Part shown: in pieces, positions 8,336 to 17,082 of the stretch
How positions within the stretch are numbered: the stretch's first letter is position 1
How the letters are laid out: each line of letters opens with the position of its first letter
Assembly (NCBI GenBank): GCA_022763385.1
Contig: JALEGQ010000046.1
Coordinates: 1-34,222 of the forward strand
Length of the DNA stretch: 34,222 nucleotides
Source of the DNA: a bacterium
Lineage (GTDB): Bacteria > Bdellovibrionota_C > UBA2361 > RFPC01
Direction of reading: 5' to 3'
Program-made: the position numbers and the translations under genes
The notes under the pieces: model-generated
Databases searched by the model: none
Told to the model about the DNA's origin: nothing
The model's input: the letters and a program-made list of their open reading frames with translations, nothing else

Positions 8336-10099
8336 GTGATTATCTCTGACCTACAAGAATTCCTCTCACTTCTCGAACGAGAACGGGATCTTATCGAAAT
8401 TGATGCCCCCGTTTCTCACGAACTGGAGGCAGCAGAGATACACCGACGGGTGATCGCCGAAGGAGGGCCTGCGCTCCTCTTCAAGAACGTTCGTGGGGCG
8501 AGCTTTCCCCTCGTGACCAACCTCTTTGGAACCGCCAAACGAGTAGAGCTCGCCTTTGGGAAGAAGCCGGAGGAGACCATCGCCCGTATCGCGAAGTTGC
8601 CGGAAGAGCTGATGCCCCCCTCCCTCTCGGCCCTCTGGGGGGAGCGAGACCTCTTTCTTTCATTGGCGAAGGTGGGGCTTTCTCGAAAACCGTGGCAGAA
8701 AGGTTCCCTTATCGCAGACACTCCGCCGCGGCTCACCCGCCTGCCCCTGCTGAAAACCTGGGAGGAGGACGGAGGACCGTTCATCACTCTCCCACTCGTC
8801 TACACTGAACACCCGAAGATGGGGATTCCGAATCTCGGCATGTATCGGATGCAACGGTACAACGATGACGAAACCGGCCTGCACTGGCAGATCGGAAAAG
8901 GGGGCGGCTTTCATCACCACGTCGCCCAGTCAGAGGGACGCCCCCTCCCCGTGAACGTATTTCTTGGCGGGCCACCAGCCCTTATCCTCTCCGCGATCTG
9001 CCCCCTGCCGGAGAACGTCCCGGAGTTACTCCTCGCCTCCCTCGTGCTCGGGAAGCGGCTTCCACTCCTCGACCAACCGTTCTCTGCTCTTCCGGCGGTC
9101 GCGAGCTCCGAATTCACCCTTGTTGGCGAGTGTCATCCGTACGAGAAACGACCGGAAGGGCCCTTTGGTGACCACTATGGTTATTACTCACTCCAACACG
9201 ACTACCCCGTCTTTCGGTGCAAAGCGTTGCTCCGAAAACACCGACCGATCTGTCCGGCGACGGTCGTGGGGAAACCAAAGCAGGAAGACTTCTTTATTGG
9301 TGACTACCTGCAGGAGCTCCTCAGTCCGATCTTTCCCCTCGTCATGCCGACCGTAAAGGATCTCTGGTCCTACGGCGAGACCGGCTATCATTCGCTTGCC
9401 TGCGCAGTAGTACAGGAGCGCTACAAGCGAGAGGCGATGGTCTCCGCATTCCGCATCCTCGGGGAAGGACAGCTCTCGCTCACGAAGTTCCTCCTCGTGG
9501 TTGATACACCGATGGATATCAAGAACTTTCCGGCTGTGCTCGAGTACATTCTAGAACGAGCTGATTTTCGAACAGACCTCTACGTCTTTTCGAATCTCTC
9601 GATGGACACCCTCGACTACACCGGTCCCGAAGTGAATAAGGGGAGCAAAGGAGTGCTCCTCGGTGTTGGAGCTCCCATTCGTAAGCTCCTCCACACCTTC
9701 ACCGGAGAGCTTCCCCAAAAGATCAATGAGGTCGCTGTCTTTTGCGGGGGGTGTCTCGTGGTCTCGGGGCCTTCCCACGAAGAAGAGCCGGAGCTCGCCG
9801 ATCGGATCGCTTCTTCCTCCTGCTTTGAAGGGTGGCCACTCATTATCATCGCTGACGACGCGAAGAAGACCGCAGAGACCCCCAGCTACTTTCTCTGGCA
9901 GAGCTTTACCCGTTTTGAACCCGGAGCGGATATCACCGCAGCCGGAAAGCAGATTCACCGCAATCACCTCAGCTACGAAGGACCGATCGTGATCGACACC
10001 CGAATGAAAGCTGGCTATCCGGATGAACTCGAGTGTGATCCGGAGACGAAAGCGCTTGTTGACCGGCGGTGGAAAGAGTACTTTCCGAGCGGAGTATAG
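8336..10099 (+). CDS. ubiD: UbiD-family decarboxylase (possibly of menaquinone synthesis)
   Basis: This enzyme is predicted to decarboxylate an aromatic or alpha,beta-unsaturated acid in the cytoplasm using prenylated FMN, which UbiX supplies. The GTG at 8336 is chosen because GGAGGT (8327-8332) precedes it and the product then opens IISDLQEFLSLLE, as family members do; the frame stays open upstream to a TTG at 8258, but that part has no family character. The product is 587 residues. Family motifs include the cofactor/metal region MYRMQRYNDDETGLHW and the PEGPFGDHYGYYS block carrying the conserved acidic residues. The length is nearer the long UbiD homologues tied to futalosine-type menaquinone synthesis than to E. 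coli UbiD (about 497). No other quinone gene is nearby, so the substrate is open. The 3' end abuts the HAD gene. Confidence 0.9.
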   Translation: MIISDLQEFLSLLERERDLIEIDAPVSHELEAAEIHRRVIAEGGPALLFKNVRGASFPLVTNLFGTAKRVELAFGKKPEETIARIAKLPEELMPPSLSALWGERDLFLSLAKVGLSRKPWQKGSLIADTPPRLTRLPLLKTWEEDGGPFITLPLVYTEHPKMGIPNLGMYRMQRYNDDETGLHWQIGKGGGFHHHVAQSEGRPLPVNVFLGGPPALILSAICPLPENVPELLLASLVLGKRLPLLDQPFSALPAVASSEFTLVGECHPYEKRPEGPFGDHYGYYSLQHDYPVFRCKALLRKHRPICPATVVGKPKQEDFFIGDYLQELLSPIFPLVMPTVKDLWSYGETGYHSLACAVVQERYKREAMVSAFRILGEGQLSLTKFLLVVDTPMDIKNFPAVLEYILERADFRTDLYVFSNLSMDTLDYTGPEVNKGSKGVLLGVGAPIRKLLHTFTGELPQKINEVAVFCGGCLVVSGPSHEEEPELADRIASSSCFEGWPLIIIADDAKKTAETPSYFLWQSFTRFEPGADITAAGKQIHRNHLSYEGPIVIDTRMKAGYPDELECDPETKALVDRRWKEYFPSGV

Positions 10100-10864
10100 A
10101 TGATCGATCTTTCACGCATTCGCACCGTTTTCTTTGACGCAGACGATACGCTCTATACGGTGAATGGATCTGTTGGAGAGCTCTATGCAAAGCACCTCAG
10201 AGCGCACGGATACGATGTCTCGGCAGACGAGATAAACATCGCCTTCCCTCGAGCCTGGGCCGCGCTAAGCGGCTCATACGAAAACCACGAAGATGCTCAC
10301 CGCACCTCTCACGAACGAGATGAACAGGTCTGGTTTGAGTATATCTCGCTCGTCATGAAAGAGCTTTCTCTCCCACGCCTCCCAGAAGAAATCTTTCACG
10401 CCATCTATGAACAGTTCGGGAAAGCCGAGAGCCGAGCCCTCCAGCCGTTCGTCCAAGACATGCTTCCGCTCTTGCGACAACACGGTGTTACCCTGGGAGT
10501 TCTCACCAATAACGACAAACGAATTCACACCCTTATCCCGGAGCTCGGCCTCCGCGATCACTTCTCTCACATCTTCTGCGCCAGCGACATTGGGTACAAG
10601 AAACCCTCCCGAAAAGTCTTTGAAGGAATCCAACAACACGTAGGTGCTCGCCCCGAGGAACTCCTCTACATCGGCGACTGCCCAAAGAACGACGTGCAAG
10701 GAGGACTCGACGCCGGATGGAGTGTCATCTGGTACAACAACGAAGGAATCTTCCCCCGCGCCAAACACGACGATCGAATCCGAACAACAATCGAAAAAGT
10801 GCCGACCATACGGTGCTTCAGTGAGTTGGTGAAAGCACTACAGCAGCAGAAAAAGGATTCATGA
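10100..10864 (+). CDS. HAD-superfamily hydrolase (phosphatase)
   Basis: This 254-residue protein has all four HAD motifs: DADDT (nucleophile Asp13, acid/base Asp15), TNND at 136-139, a Lys in YKKPS at about 167-168, and GDCPKND with Asp193 and Asp198. A helical cap lies between motifs I and II (about 20-115), as in subfamily IA phosphatases such as HDHD3 and phosphoglycolate phosphatase types. It should hydrolyse a small phosphorylated metabolite in the cytoplasm; the substrate is not predictable. The ATG follows the ubiD stop with no gap and GGAG lies within the end of ubiD, so translation is probably coupled. Confidence 0.9.
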   Translation: MIDLSRIRTVFFDADDTLYTVNGSVGELYAKHLRAHGYDVSADEINIAFPRAWAALSGSYENHEDAHRTSHERDEQVWFEYISLVMKELSLPRLPEEIFHAIYEQFGKAESRALQPFVQDMLPLLRQHGVTLGVLTNNDKRIHTLIPELGLRDHFSHIFCASDIGYKKPSRKVFEGIQQHVGARPEELLYIGDCPKNDVQGGLDAGWSVIWYNNEGIFPRAKHDDRIRTTIEKVPTIRCFSELVKALQQQKKDS

Positions 10865-10880
10865 ACCCGGCAACAACTCC

Positions 10881-10898
10881 GCTTCATCGCTGTGAAGC
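10881..10898. terminator. Hairpin between convergent HAD and aat genes
   Basis: GCTTCA and TGAAGC form a 6-bp stem with a 6-nt loop in the 64-bp gap between two convergent stops. The position suits a bidirectional terminator, but there is no clear T-run, so the call is weak. Confidence 0.35.
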
Positions 10899-10928
10899 AA
10901 ACCAGCGCAAATCTTTAGAGAGAAGCCT

Positions 10929-11627
10929 TTACCCCAACGGGCGCCATACCCCGTAGTTCTCCGGCTGAATCGGAAAGAGCTTCTTTTCTCCTTTCCGGAG
11001 CTGTTCCCGGAGCATCTCCTCAAACTCTTCGCGTGGGACTTCTCGAGCCCCGAAACTCTCCGTAAGCGGGGTAAGCACCTGACAATCAATCCACGGCACA
11101 CCCGCTTTCGTCACCCAATCAAGAAGAAAGCAGAGGCAGAGCTTTGAGGCGTTATCAACGTGGTGAAACATCGACTCACCTGCAAAGGTCTCTCCGATGG
11201 AAACTCCGTAGAGCCCCCCGACAAGGGCTTCACCATCGTAGCACTCCACGCTATGGGCATATCCCGCTCGGTGGAGCGCGACATACCCAGCCACAAGCTC
11301 ATCGGTAATCCACGTACCCTGCTGGTCTCTCCGATTCGTTGCCTGCTGACAACACTTCACCACCTGTTCAAAATTTTGGTTGAGAGCGATCGTATACCGA
11401 TGTTGGCGAAGAAAACGCTTGAGCGAACGAGATATCAAAAGGTGCTCGCCTTCAAGTACTGCCCGCTCCGGGGGAGCAAACCAGGTCAAGACGTCCTCGC
11501 GAAGTGGCCACGGGAAGATTCCCGAACGGTACGCCAACAACAGAGAATCGACCTCCACGTCTCCACCTACCGCGAGCAGTCCGTGCTCATCGCTGAGGTG
11601 AGTTGGTGGAAAACGACTGATAACCAT
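10929..11627 (-). CDS. aat: Leucyl/phenylalanyl-tRNA--protein transferase
   Basis: Aat moves Leu or Phe from charged tRNA to the N-terminal Arg or Lys of a protein, creating an N-degron that ClpS delivers to ClpAP. The 232-residue length from the ATG at 11627 equals that of E. coli Aat (234). An upstream TTG at 11657 would add ten residues but has no family support. Visible motifs are the PPTHLSDEHGLLAVGGD opening, GIFPW, the WFAPPERAV block, GTWITDELVAGY near 110, SVECYDGEALVGGLYG, and GESMFHHVDNASK near 165. It is divergent from clpS with 98 bp between starts, so the tagging enzyme and the degradation machinery may share a control region. Confidence 0.96.
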   Translation of the reverse strand: MVISRFPPTHLSDEHGLLAVGGDVEVDSLLLAYRSGIFPWPLREDVLTWFAPPERAVLEGEHLLISRSLKRFLRQHRYTIALNQNFEQVVKCCQQATNRRDQQGTWITDELVAGYVALHRAGYAHSVECYDGEALVGGLYGVSIGETFAGESMFHHVDNASKLCLCFLLDWVTKAGVPWIDCQVLTPLTESFGAREVPREEFEEMLREQLRKGEKKLFPIQPENYGVWRPLG

Positions 11628-11725
11628 GAAGATCTCTCTCCCTCCTATGCTTCTCAAGAGCTGAAAAGTGCGGCACTCTATTGAAGTTCGCCCCAGTATG
11701 ATACCGTGCAGCCAGGGTCTGTAGC

Positions 11726-12154
11726 ATGTTAGCCAATCTTATTATCGCCGCAAAAGGAAGAGCTTACAAAGGAGGGGCGATCTCTCCTTTCCTCCATGGA
11801 GAGGGTGCCATCTCTGCGGACGGTGGTGAAACTGACTCCGGAGACAGTGATTCGAGCGACGGCGGAGTGCAAACCGTTACCCGCGAAAAGGTTCGGGTAA
11901 AGAAGCCAAAACTCTATAAGGTATTTCTCCTGAACGACGACTACACCACCATGGATTTTGTAGTCTCGATATTGGAGCGGGTGTTCCAGAAGTCTCCCTC
12001 TGAAGCAACCCGGGTTATGCTCCAGGTTCACCAGCAAGGGTCTGGCCTCTGTGGGACCTATCCGAAAGAGATCGCTGAGGCGAAAGTTCAAACGGTGGAG
12101 GTCGAAGCCGCCAAGGCGGATTTTCCCCTCAAGTGCACCATGGAGGAAGAGTAG
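11726..12154 (+). CDS. clpS: ClpS N-degron adaptor with extended N-terminus
   Basis: ClpS binds destabilising N-terminal residues (Phe, Leu, Tyr, Trp) and passes the substrate to ClpA. The core is LLNDDYTTMDFVV with Asn70 and Asp71, plus His102; these match E. coli Asn34, Asp35 and His66 at a constant offset of 36, so the binding pocket is intact. The N-terminal 55-60 residues are Gly/Asp/Ser-rich and longer than usual. An in-frame GTG at 11867 would give a shorter, more typical protein but lacks a convincing ribosome site; AAAGGAGG at 11768-11775 fits neither start. The ATG at 11726 is therefore provisional. The stop overlaps the clpA GTG by one base. Confidence 0.93.
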   Translation: MLANLIIAAKGRAYKGGAISPFLHGEGAISADGGETDSGDSDSSDGGVQTVTREKVRVKKPKLYKVFLLNDDYTTMDFVVSILERVFQKSPSEATRVMLQVHQQGSGLCGTYPKEIAEAKVQTVEVEAAKADFPLKCTMEEE

Positions 12155-14394
12155 TGTTTAGCACAGAACTCGGGTATACCTTAGAAGCTGCGTGGCGAGA
12201 AGCCTCAACCCGGCAGCATGCCTACTTTACCCTTGAGCACCTGCTTCTTGCCCTCCTCTCCGACCCTGAAATAGCGACCATACTGAGGCGGTGTGGTGCT
12301 GACCTCGAGGAGCTTCAGGGAGATCTCGAAGAATTTCTCAGTACTCACGTAGAACAGGCGACGGGAAGCGATGCTGAGAAGGCAGATCCTGCTCAGACCC
12401 CGGCGGTCCAACGGGTGCTCCAACGAGCCATCATTCACATGCACTCTTCGGGAAAGAAAGTCATCTCAGCTCCAGAGGTGCTCGTTGCGATCTACAGCGA
12501 ACAGGAATCTCACGCCACCTTCTTCCTGCTGAAGCAGGAGGTCTCTCGGATGGACGTACTGAATTTCATCTCTCATGGCATCGCGAAGATTGATGAAGAT
12601 GAGATGGAGGACGAATACGAATTATCAGAGGAGGAAGGAGACTTCTCCTCTCGTGGAGGAAGTGCGCTGCAGAAGTACGCCGAAGAGCTGACAGAGCTCG
12701 CGTCTCGCGGAGAGCTCGATCCGGTGATCGGAAGAAACACCGAGATTGACCGAACCCTCCGTGTCCTCAGCAGGCGACAGAAAAACAACCCCCTCTTTAT
12801 TGGAGAGCCCGGCGTTGGAAAGACCGTAATGGCTCATGCCATCGCGCAACGGATTTTCTCTGGTACCGTTCCCCAATCACTCCAGAATGCGAAGGTGTTC
12901 TCACTCCACATCGGATCCTTGATCGCCGGAACAAAGTTTCGCGGAGAGTTTGAAGAGCGAATCAAGGCGATTACCAACGAACTCAAATCCGAGGAAAACG
13001 CGATTCTTTTCATCGATGAAATCCATACCATAGTTGGCGCCGGAGCCACCGGAAGTGGCTCTCTCGATGTTTCAAACTTCCTAAAGCCTCTCCTCTCAAA
13101 AGGAAACATGCGATGCATCGGGAGCACCACTCACGAAGATTTTAAAAAATCTTTTGAGAAAGATAAGGCGCTCTCTCGTCGATTTACTCCGATACTACTG
13201 GAAGAACCCTCACGTGACGAAACCGTTCGAATCCTTCATGGCCTCAAAGATCGCTTTGAGGAACACCACGGAGTAAAATACTCAAAGTCAGCCTTGGCAG
13301 CAGCGGCAAAGCTCTCAGAGAAACACATCACCGACCGCTGTCTTCCGGATAAAGCGATTGATGTCATCGATGAAGCGGGTGCCGCAAACACAGTCCTTCC
13401 GATCTCAAAACGGAAGAAGTATATCGGTGAAAAAGAGATCGCTGAAGTCGTCTCAAAGATCGCAAAAGTTCCCGTCAAAAACCTGAGCGGAAGTGCAAAA
13501 GAAAAACTCAAGAACCTAGAGCGAGAGTTGAAAGCTCAGGTGTTTGGACAGGATTCAGCGGTATCTGCAGTGGTTCTCGCCATGAAACGGGCAAGAGCGC
13601 AGCTCCAAGATGACTCAAAACCGATGGGAAGCTTTCTCTTTGCGGGACCAACTGGAGTCGGGAAGACAGAGCTCGCCAGAGCACTTGCTCGTTCCCTCGG
13701 AATCCATTTCCACCGATTCGACATGAGTGAGTATATGGAGAAACATGCGGTTTCTCGACTCCTTGGAGCACCTCCGGGGTACGTTGGCTATGAAGAAGGC
13801 GGACAGCTCACTGAACTCGTTCGGAAACATCCGTACGCAGTCCTCCTCCTTGATGAGGTAGAGAAGGCTCATCACGACATCTTTAATGTCCTGCTTCAGG
13901 TGATGGATAACGCCCAGGCAACCGACAACCAGGGCAAGAAAACGGACTTCCGAAATGTCATCCTGATCATGACGACGAACGCCGGCTCTGGAGCAGCAAA
14001 GGGAATCGGATTTGGTCAACAACAGAGCAACGATCACCGCGAGAAAGCAATCAAGGAGCTTTTCAAACCTGAATTTCGAAATCGGCTTGATGAGACCATC
14101 CACTTTTCTCCTCTTCCGCTTGAGATCATTCGTTCTGTGGTTGATAAGTTTGTCCTAGAATTAGAAGCACAGCTCTCGCAGCAGAAGATCTCGTTCCGAC
14201 TCTCAGATGCAGCTCGAGACTGGATCGCCGAGAGAGGCTTCAATGAAGAGCTCGGTGCGAGGCCGATGAGCAGGGTTATTCAGAAAGAGATCAAGGACAA
14301 GCTCGTTGACGATATCCTCTTCGGAAAGCTTGCAGAGGGCGGAGAGGTGCGGGTAACGGTAGAATCCGATATGCTTCATCTTAGTTTCTCTTAA
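12154..14394 (+). CDS. clpA: ATP-dependent Clp protease ATP-binding subunit ClpA
   Basis: ClpA is the AAA+ unfoldase that feeds substrates, including ClpS-bound N-degron proteins, to ClpP. The start is the GTG at 12154: GGAGGA at 12142-12147 sits 6 nt upstream and the product opens VFSTELGYTLEAA, as in ClpA. A frame extension to 12133 has no support. At 746 residues it is close to E. coli ClpA (758). Order of parts: N-domain (1-140), first ATPase with GEPGVGKT near 217 and LFIDEIHT, second ATPase with GPTGVGKT near 497 and LLLDEVEKA, and an IGF loop near 618 that docks ClpP. There is no ClpB-type coiled-coil insertion. clpP is not in the window. Confidence 0.97.
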   Translation: MFSTELGYTLEAAWREASTRQHAYFTLEHLLLALLSDPEIATILRRCGADLEELQGDLEEFLSTHVEQATGSDAEKADPAQTPAVQRVLQRAIIHMHSSGKKVISAPEVLVAIYSEQESHATFFLLKQEVSRMDVLNFISHGIAKIDEDEMEDEYELSEEEGDFSSRGGSALQKYAEELTELASRGELDPVIGRNTEIDRTLRVLSRRQKNNPLFIGEPGVGKTVMAHAIAQRIFSGTVPQSLQNAKVFSLHIGSLIAGTKFRGEFEERIKAITNELKSEENAILFIDEIHTIVGAGATGSGSLDVSNFLKPLLSKGNMRCIGSTTHEDFKKSFEKDKALSRRFTPILLEEPSRDETVRILHGLKDRFEEHHGVKYSKSALAAAAKLSEKHITDRCLPDKAIDVIDEAGAANTVLPISKRKKYIGEKEIAEVVSKIAKVPVKNLSGSAKEKLKNLERELKAQVFGQDSAVSAVVLAMKRARAQLQDDSKPMGSFLFAGPTGVGKTELARALARSLGIHFHRFDMSEYMEKHAVSRLLGAPPGYVGYEEGGQLTELVRKHPYAVLLLDEVEKAHHDIFNVLLQVMDNAQATDNQGKKTDFRNVILIMTTNAGSGAAKGIGFGQQQSNDHREKAIKELFKPEFRNRLDETIHFSPLPLEIIRSVVDKFVLELEAQLSQQKISFRLSDAARDWIAERGFNEELGARPMSRVIQKEIKDKLVDDILFGKLAEGGEVRVTVESDMLHLSFS

Positions 14395-14422
14395 CGAACA
14401 CACTGTGCAGGCAAGGGGTCGT

Positions 14423-15562
14423 ATGAAAGAAGAAAGGTTTTTCTCCGGTGAAGAGCGGATCGAGTTTTCACAGTTCATGGGACGCCCCTTTCGGATGGGA
14501 GAACCAGAGGCACTCCTCGTTGGCGACATCGAGCGGCTGGAGCAGAGTATCGCTGAGCAGGACAGAGAGAAGTTTCAGAGTTACCTGACCTCTCTTCATC
14601 CCGTATACGAGCTGATTGTCGGAACATTTTTTGAGTGGAGCCTCACCCTTCCATACCAACTCTCTCTGCTCGACGGAGAGGAGCACGAAGTAGAAAGCTA
14701 TGTATGTGCAACAAATGACCATTTTTCAGAAGCGATTGCACTCGTTTCTCGAAACTACTATCTCCCCTCAACTATTCCCCACGCGCTGAAGATATTTCAT
14801 GAGAACTATCCCTCGGCAAAGACGGTACTCGAAGTCCGTGCAGAGCGGGACAAGGGCAACAGCACCGACGTCGATCGGTATCTCCGCCCGATGCGTGAGC
14901 TCTTTACCGAACTTACCAAAAGCGTCGAGAGCGAAGAGTGGGACACTGCCGGTAAAGTTCTAGAACAATACGTTCACTGCACGAGAAGCCTGCACGACCT
15001 CATGGGCCATTACGTCTCTGTTTTCGGAAGCGTGGTGGCGAGAAATCGAGATGATTCAACCTGCGTTGCCCTTCTCCAGCAGGGGCTAGAGAGTTGTGCT
15101 GTATTCGAACATCTCTGGACTGCTGTTGAAAACTTCCCTCCAAGTGCCCGTGCCGCCATGCTGGCCGAGCATCTCCGGCACCATTTTTCCGGTCCCGGGC
15201 GAAAAGGAAGCGTCCGCATTGAAGAAGACGATAAAACATATCGACTCATATTTGAGCCGTGTGGGACCGGTGGAGCGATGAGGCGAGAGCAGCTCCCATG
15301 GCTCCACATCATTAACGAAGCATGTCCTGAGACCTGGGGAATCTCACGTCAGGTAAACAGCTACTGCGCACACTGCGCCCAAAATGAGATCACCTCCATG
15401 GGCAAACTCGGGTACCCCGCCTGGGTAACCGAATACAAACCTGACGCCAAAGCCCCCTGCGGCTGGACCATCTACAAAGACCCGAACGATATCCCAGAAG
15501 AATACTTCACCAGAATCGGCTTCAAAAAAGATCCAACCCTCTTCAAGCAAACACCCCCCTAA
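14423..15562 (+). CDS. Conserved protein of unknown function with Cys-rich C-terminal domain
   Basis: I do not recognise a named family for this 379-residue protein. The ATG at 14423 is chosen over a GTG at 14405 because AAGGGG lies 4 nt upstream. The N-terminal two thirds (about 1-260) look helical and acidic, with Phe/Tyr-rich segments; no signal peptide or membrane segment is seen. The C-terminal 110 residues look like a distinct domain: IFEPCGTGGAMRRE, CPETWG, a YCAHCAQNE motif, then GYPAWV and APCGWTIYKDPNDIPEEYF. The Cys and His spacing could bind a metal or serve redox or thiol chemistry, but that is inference. I have a faint memory of similar GxYCxHC...DPxDIPEEYY tails in proteobacterial hypothetical proteins. 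The gene starts 28 nt after clpA and may share its transcript. Confidence 0.8.
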   Translation: MKEERFFSGEERIEFSQFMGRPFRMGEPEALLVGDIERLEQSIAEQDREKFQSYLTSLHPVYELIVGTFFEWSLTLPYQLSLLDGEEHEVESYVCATNDHFSEAIALVSRNYYLPSTIPHALKIFHENYPSAKTVLEVRAERDKGNSTDVDRYLRPMRELFTELTKSVESEEWDTAGKVLEQYVHCTRSLHDLMGHYVSVFGSVVARNRDDSTCVALLQQGLESCAVFEHLWTAVENFPPSARAAMLAEHLRHHFSGPGRKGSVRIEEDDKTYRLIFEPCGTGGAMRREQLPWLHIINEACPETWGISRQVNSYCAHCAQNEITSMGKLGYPAWVTEYKPDAKAPCGWTIYKDPNDIPEEYFTRIGFKKDPTLFKQTPP

Positions 15563-15566
15563 CCCC

Positions 15567-15590
15567 CTCCCATTTGGTCTCCCATTTGGT
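15567..15590. repeat. Tandem 12-bp duplication at the left end of the RAYT unit
   Basis: CTCCCATTTGGT occurs twice head to tail, immediately after the stop of the preceding gene and immediately before the left REP-like motif. Its last bases (ATTTGGTACC) resemble the ATTGGTACC seen beside the right-hand motif on the other strand. Confidence 0.8.
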
Positions 15591-15599
15591 ACCCGGCAC
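15589..15599 (-). repeat. REP-like motif, left copy
   Basis: GTACCCGGCAC is the exact reverse complement of the two right-hand copies. It lies about 250 bp before the RAYT start. Confidence 0.65.
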
Positions 15600-15607
15600 C
15601 CGGCCGT

Positions 15608-15622
15608 TGGTACCAGGTACCA
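15608..15622. repeat. Palindrome with two GGTACC sites
   Basis: TGGTACC-A-GGTACCA is a perfect inverted repeat with 7-bp arms around one base, just right of the left REP-like motif. It shares the GGTACC core with that motif and may be part of the same element. Confidence 0.6.
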
Positions 15623-15752
15623 TCCGAGTGACCGAAAAAGTCCTGCCTCCCTAAACTTTTTCTCAAGTATTACCAGCAACTTAGGAATTCTTCTCAAAAA
15701 AACTCGCAGAATGACGAACGGATCATCCTGTTTTTTCCGATTAAGAAGGGAG

Positions 15753-15767
15753 CCCGAAATTTTCGGG
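15753..15767. repeat. Small hairpin upstream of the RAYT gene
   Basis: CCCGAA and TTCGGG form a 6-bp stem with an ATT loop, 85 bp before the RAYT start. The remainder of 15563-15851 contains no credible gene. Confidence 0.5.
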
Positions 15768-15851
15768 TAATGGATGAAAGGACGATGTCTCTCTTCTGCC
15801 GGTGCGGGGATGCAGAGCTCGCCTAAATGAAAGAAGTAAGGAAGAAGTACC

Positions 15852-16844
15852 ATGCCACGAAGAAGACGCTGTATTGAAAAGGATCAGACCTATGAAATCT
15901 GCTTTCGAGCTAAGAGCACGCTGCCCTTTGTCGCCTACCGGGTGATAGACCTCATCATTAACCACGCCCTCGCGAGAAGCCAACGAGATGAGAAGCTCTA
16001 CCTCTGCCACGACATCTGGAATGGCAGTCACAGCCACCTCATGGTCCGGACCAAGGATGGATACCAGTGTGTAAAATTCTGCATGGAGGTGAAGAAGAAG
16101 ATCACAGACTGCTTAAAACAGCTGCTGGGCCTTGAGGAACTCTCGATCTGGGAGGAGCGACCGATGATAGCGCTCGTAAAAGATCTCGAGAAGGCAAAGG
16201 AACGCATAGTATACCTATACGCCAATCCAGCCCAAGACAACCTGGTGGAGCGGATAGAGGACTTCCCAGGGCTCTCAAGCTACCGAGAGTTTCAAAAGGT
16301 GTTAGAGGAGGAATCGCTTGAGGCCACGACGATCCAGACGGTGCCGCGGCTAAGGCTGTCAAAATTTACCCGGGCAAAGAGTCGTACCCTCACTCCCGAG
16401 CAGGACTCAGCGTTAGTGGATGGATTATGGGAGCAAAATGAGGAGCGCCAGGAGCTCATACGGCACCCGAATATGTGGATGAAGGCATATGGGATAACCG
16501 ATGGGCCAAGAGTGGCAGAGATCAACCAAGAAGTGATGGAGCAGCTGAGGAAGCGAGAAGCGGAGGTAGCCGAACAACGTCAGGCGCAGAAGCGTCAGGT
16601 AATGGGGGCCAAGAAGCTACGGAAGGAACCGATCCTGAAGAAGCACAAGCCGAAGAAGAAAGAGCGAAAGATCTTCTACTTGGGGTCGTGCAATAAGGAG
16701 AGGATGAAGTATTTAGCAGCGTATGACTGGTTCTGTAAGCGGTGCCGTGAGTGCTACGAACGGTGGCTGAAGGGGGACTTCACAGTGGAGTGGCCAGAAG
16801 GAGCCTTTAGACCATCGCTTCCCCCTCCGGAATGCTGCACTTAG
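15852..16844 (+). CDS. REP-associated tyrosine transposase (RAYT), Y1/HUH type
   Basis: The 330-residue product looks like a Y1-family single-strand DNA nuclease of the RAYT group. The N-terminal TYEICFRAK segment is followed by the HUH pair as HSH at 60-62 (GSHSHLMVR). YLYANP at 121-126 and NLVERIEDFPGLSSY at 130-144 match the Y-I-x-x-NP and W/LSSY blocks of RAYTs; the catalytic Tyr is probably in the first block. The C-terminal half is unusually long and Lys-rich (about 250-285), then Cys-rich (CKRCREC near 300). AAGGAAG lies upstream of the ATG. Such proteins nick REP palindromes. The frame is intact, so the enzyme may be active. Confidence 0.85.
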   Translation: MPRRRRCIEKDQTYEICFRAKSTLPFVAYRVIDLIINHALARSQRDEKLYLCHDIWNGSHSHLMVRTKDGYQCVKFCMEVKKKITDCLKQLLGLEELSIWEERPMIALVKDLEKAKERIVYLYANPAQDNLVERIEDFPGLSSYREFQKVLEEESLEATTIQTVPRLRLSKFTRAKSRTLTPEQDSALVDGLWEQNEERQELIRHPNMWMKAYGITDGPRVAEINQEVMEQLRKREAEVAEQRQAQKRQVMGAKKLRKEPILKKHKPKKKERKIFYLGSCNKERMKYLAAYDWFCKRCRECYERWLKGDFTVEWPEGAFRPSLPPPECCT

Positions 16845-16930
16845 GACGACGCTGACCCAATTTCAGCCCTTCGTCCCCAAGATATTCGAGCAAGAAGACG
16901 CCAAACCTTCCTTCCAAATCCACTTGGAAC

Positions 16931-16967
16931 CGCACCAGTGCGACTTCAACTCACCCGATGGGGTGAG
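16931..16967. repeat. Two adjacent hairpins downstream of the RAYT gene
   Basis: CGCAC-CA-GTGCG (16931-16942) and CTCACCC-GATG-GGGTGAG (16950-16967) are perfect stems of 5 and 7 bp. They lie in the noncoding right flank of the transposase and could be REP-type substrates or the transcript end. The rest of 16845-17080 shows nothing I can call. Confidence 0.55.
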
Positions 16968-17082
16968 ATCTCGCCATCTCGCCCCTAAATTTCTCAGCAT
17001 CCTCACCATTTTCGCATCTCGCACACCTTTCGACCGCCAGAAATTCCATCTCCGTACCTCTATCACTCGATGAGTTCGATTA

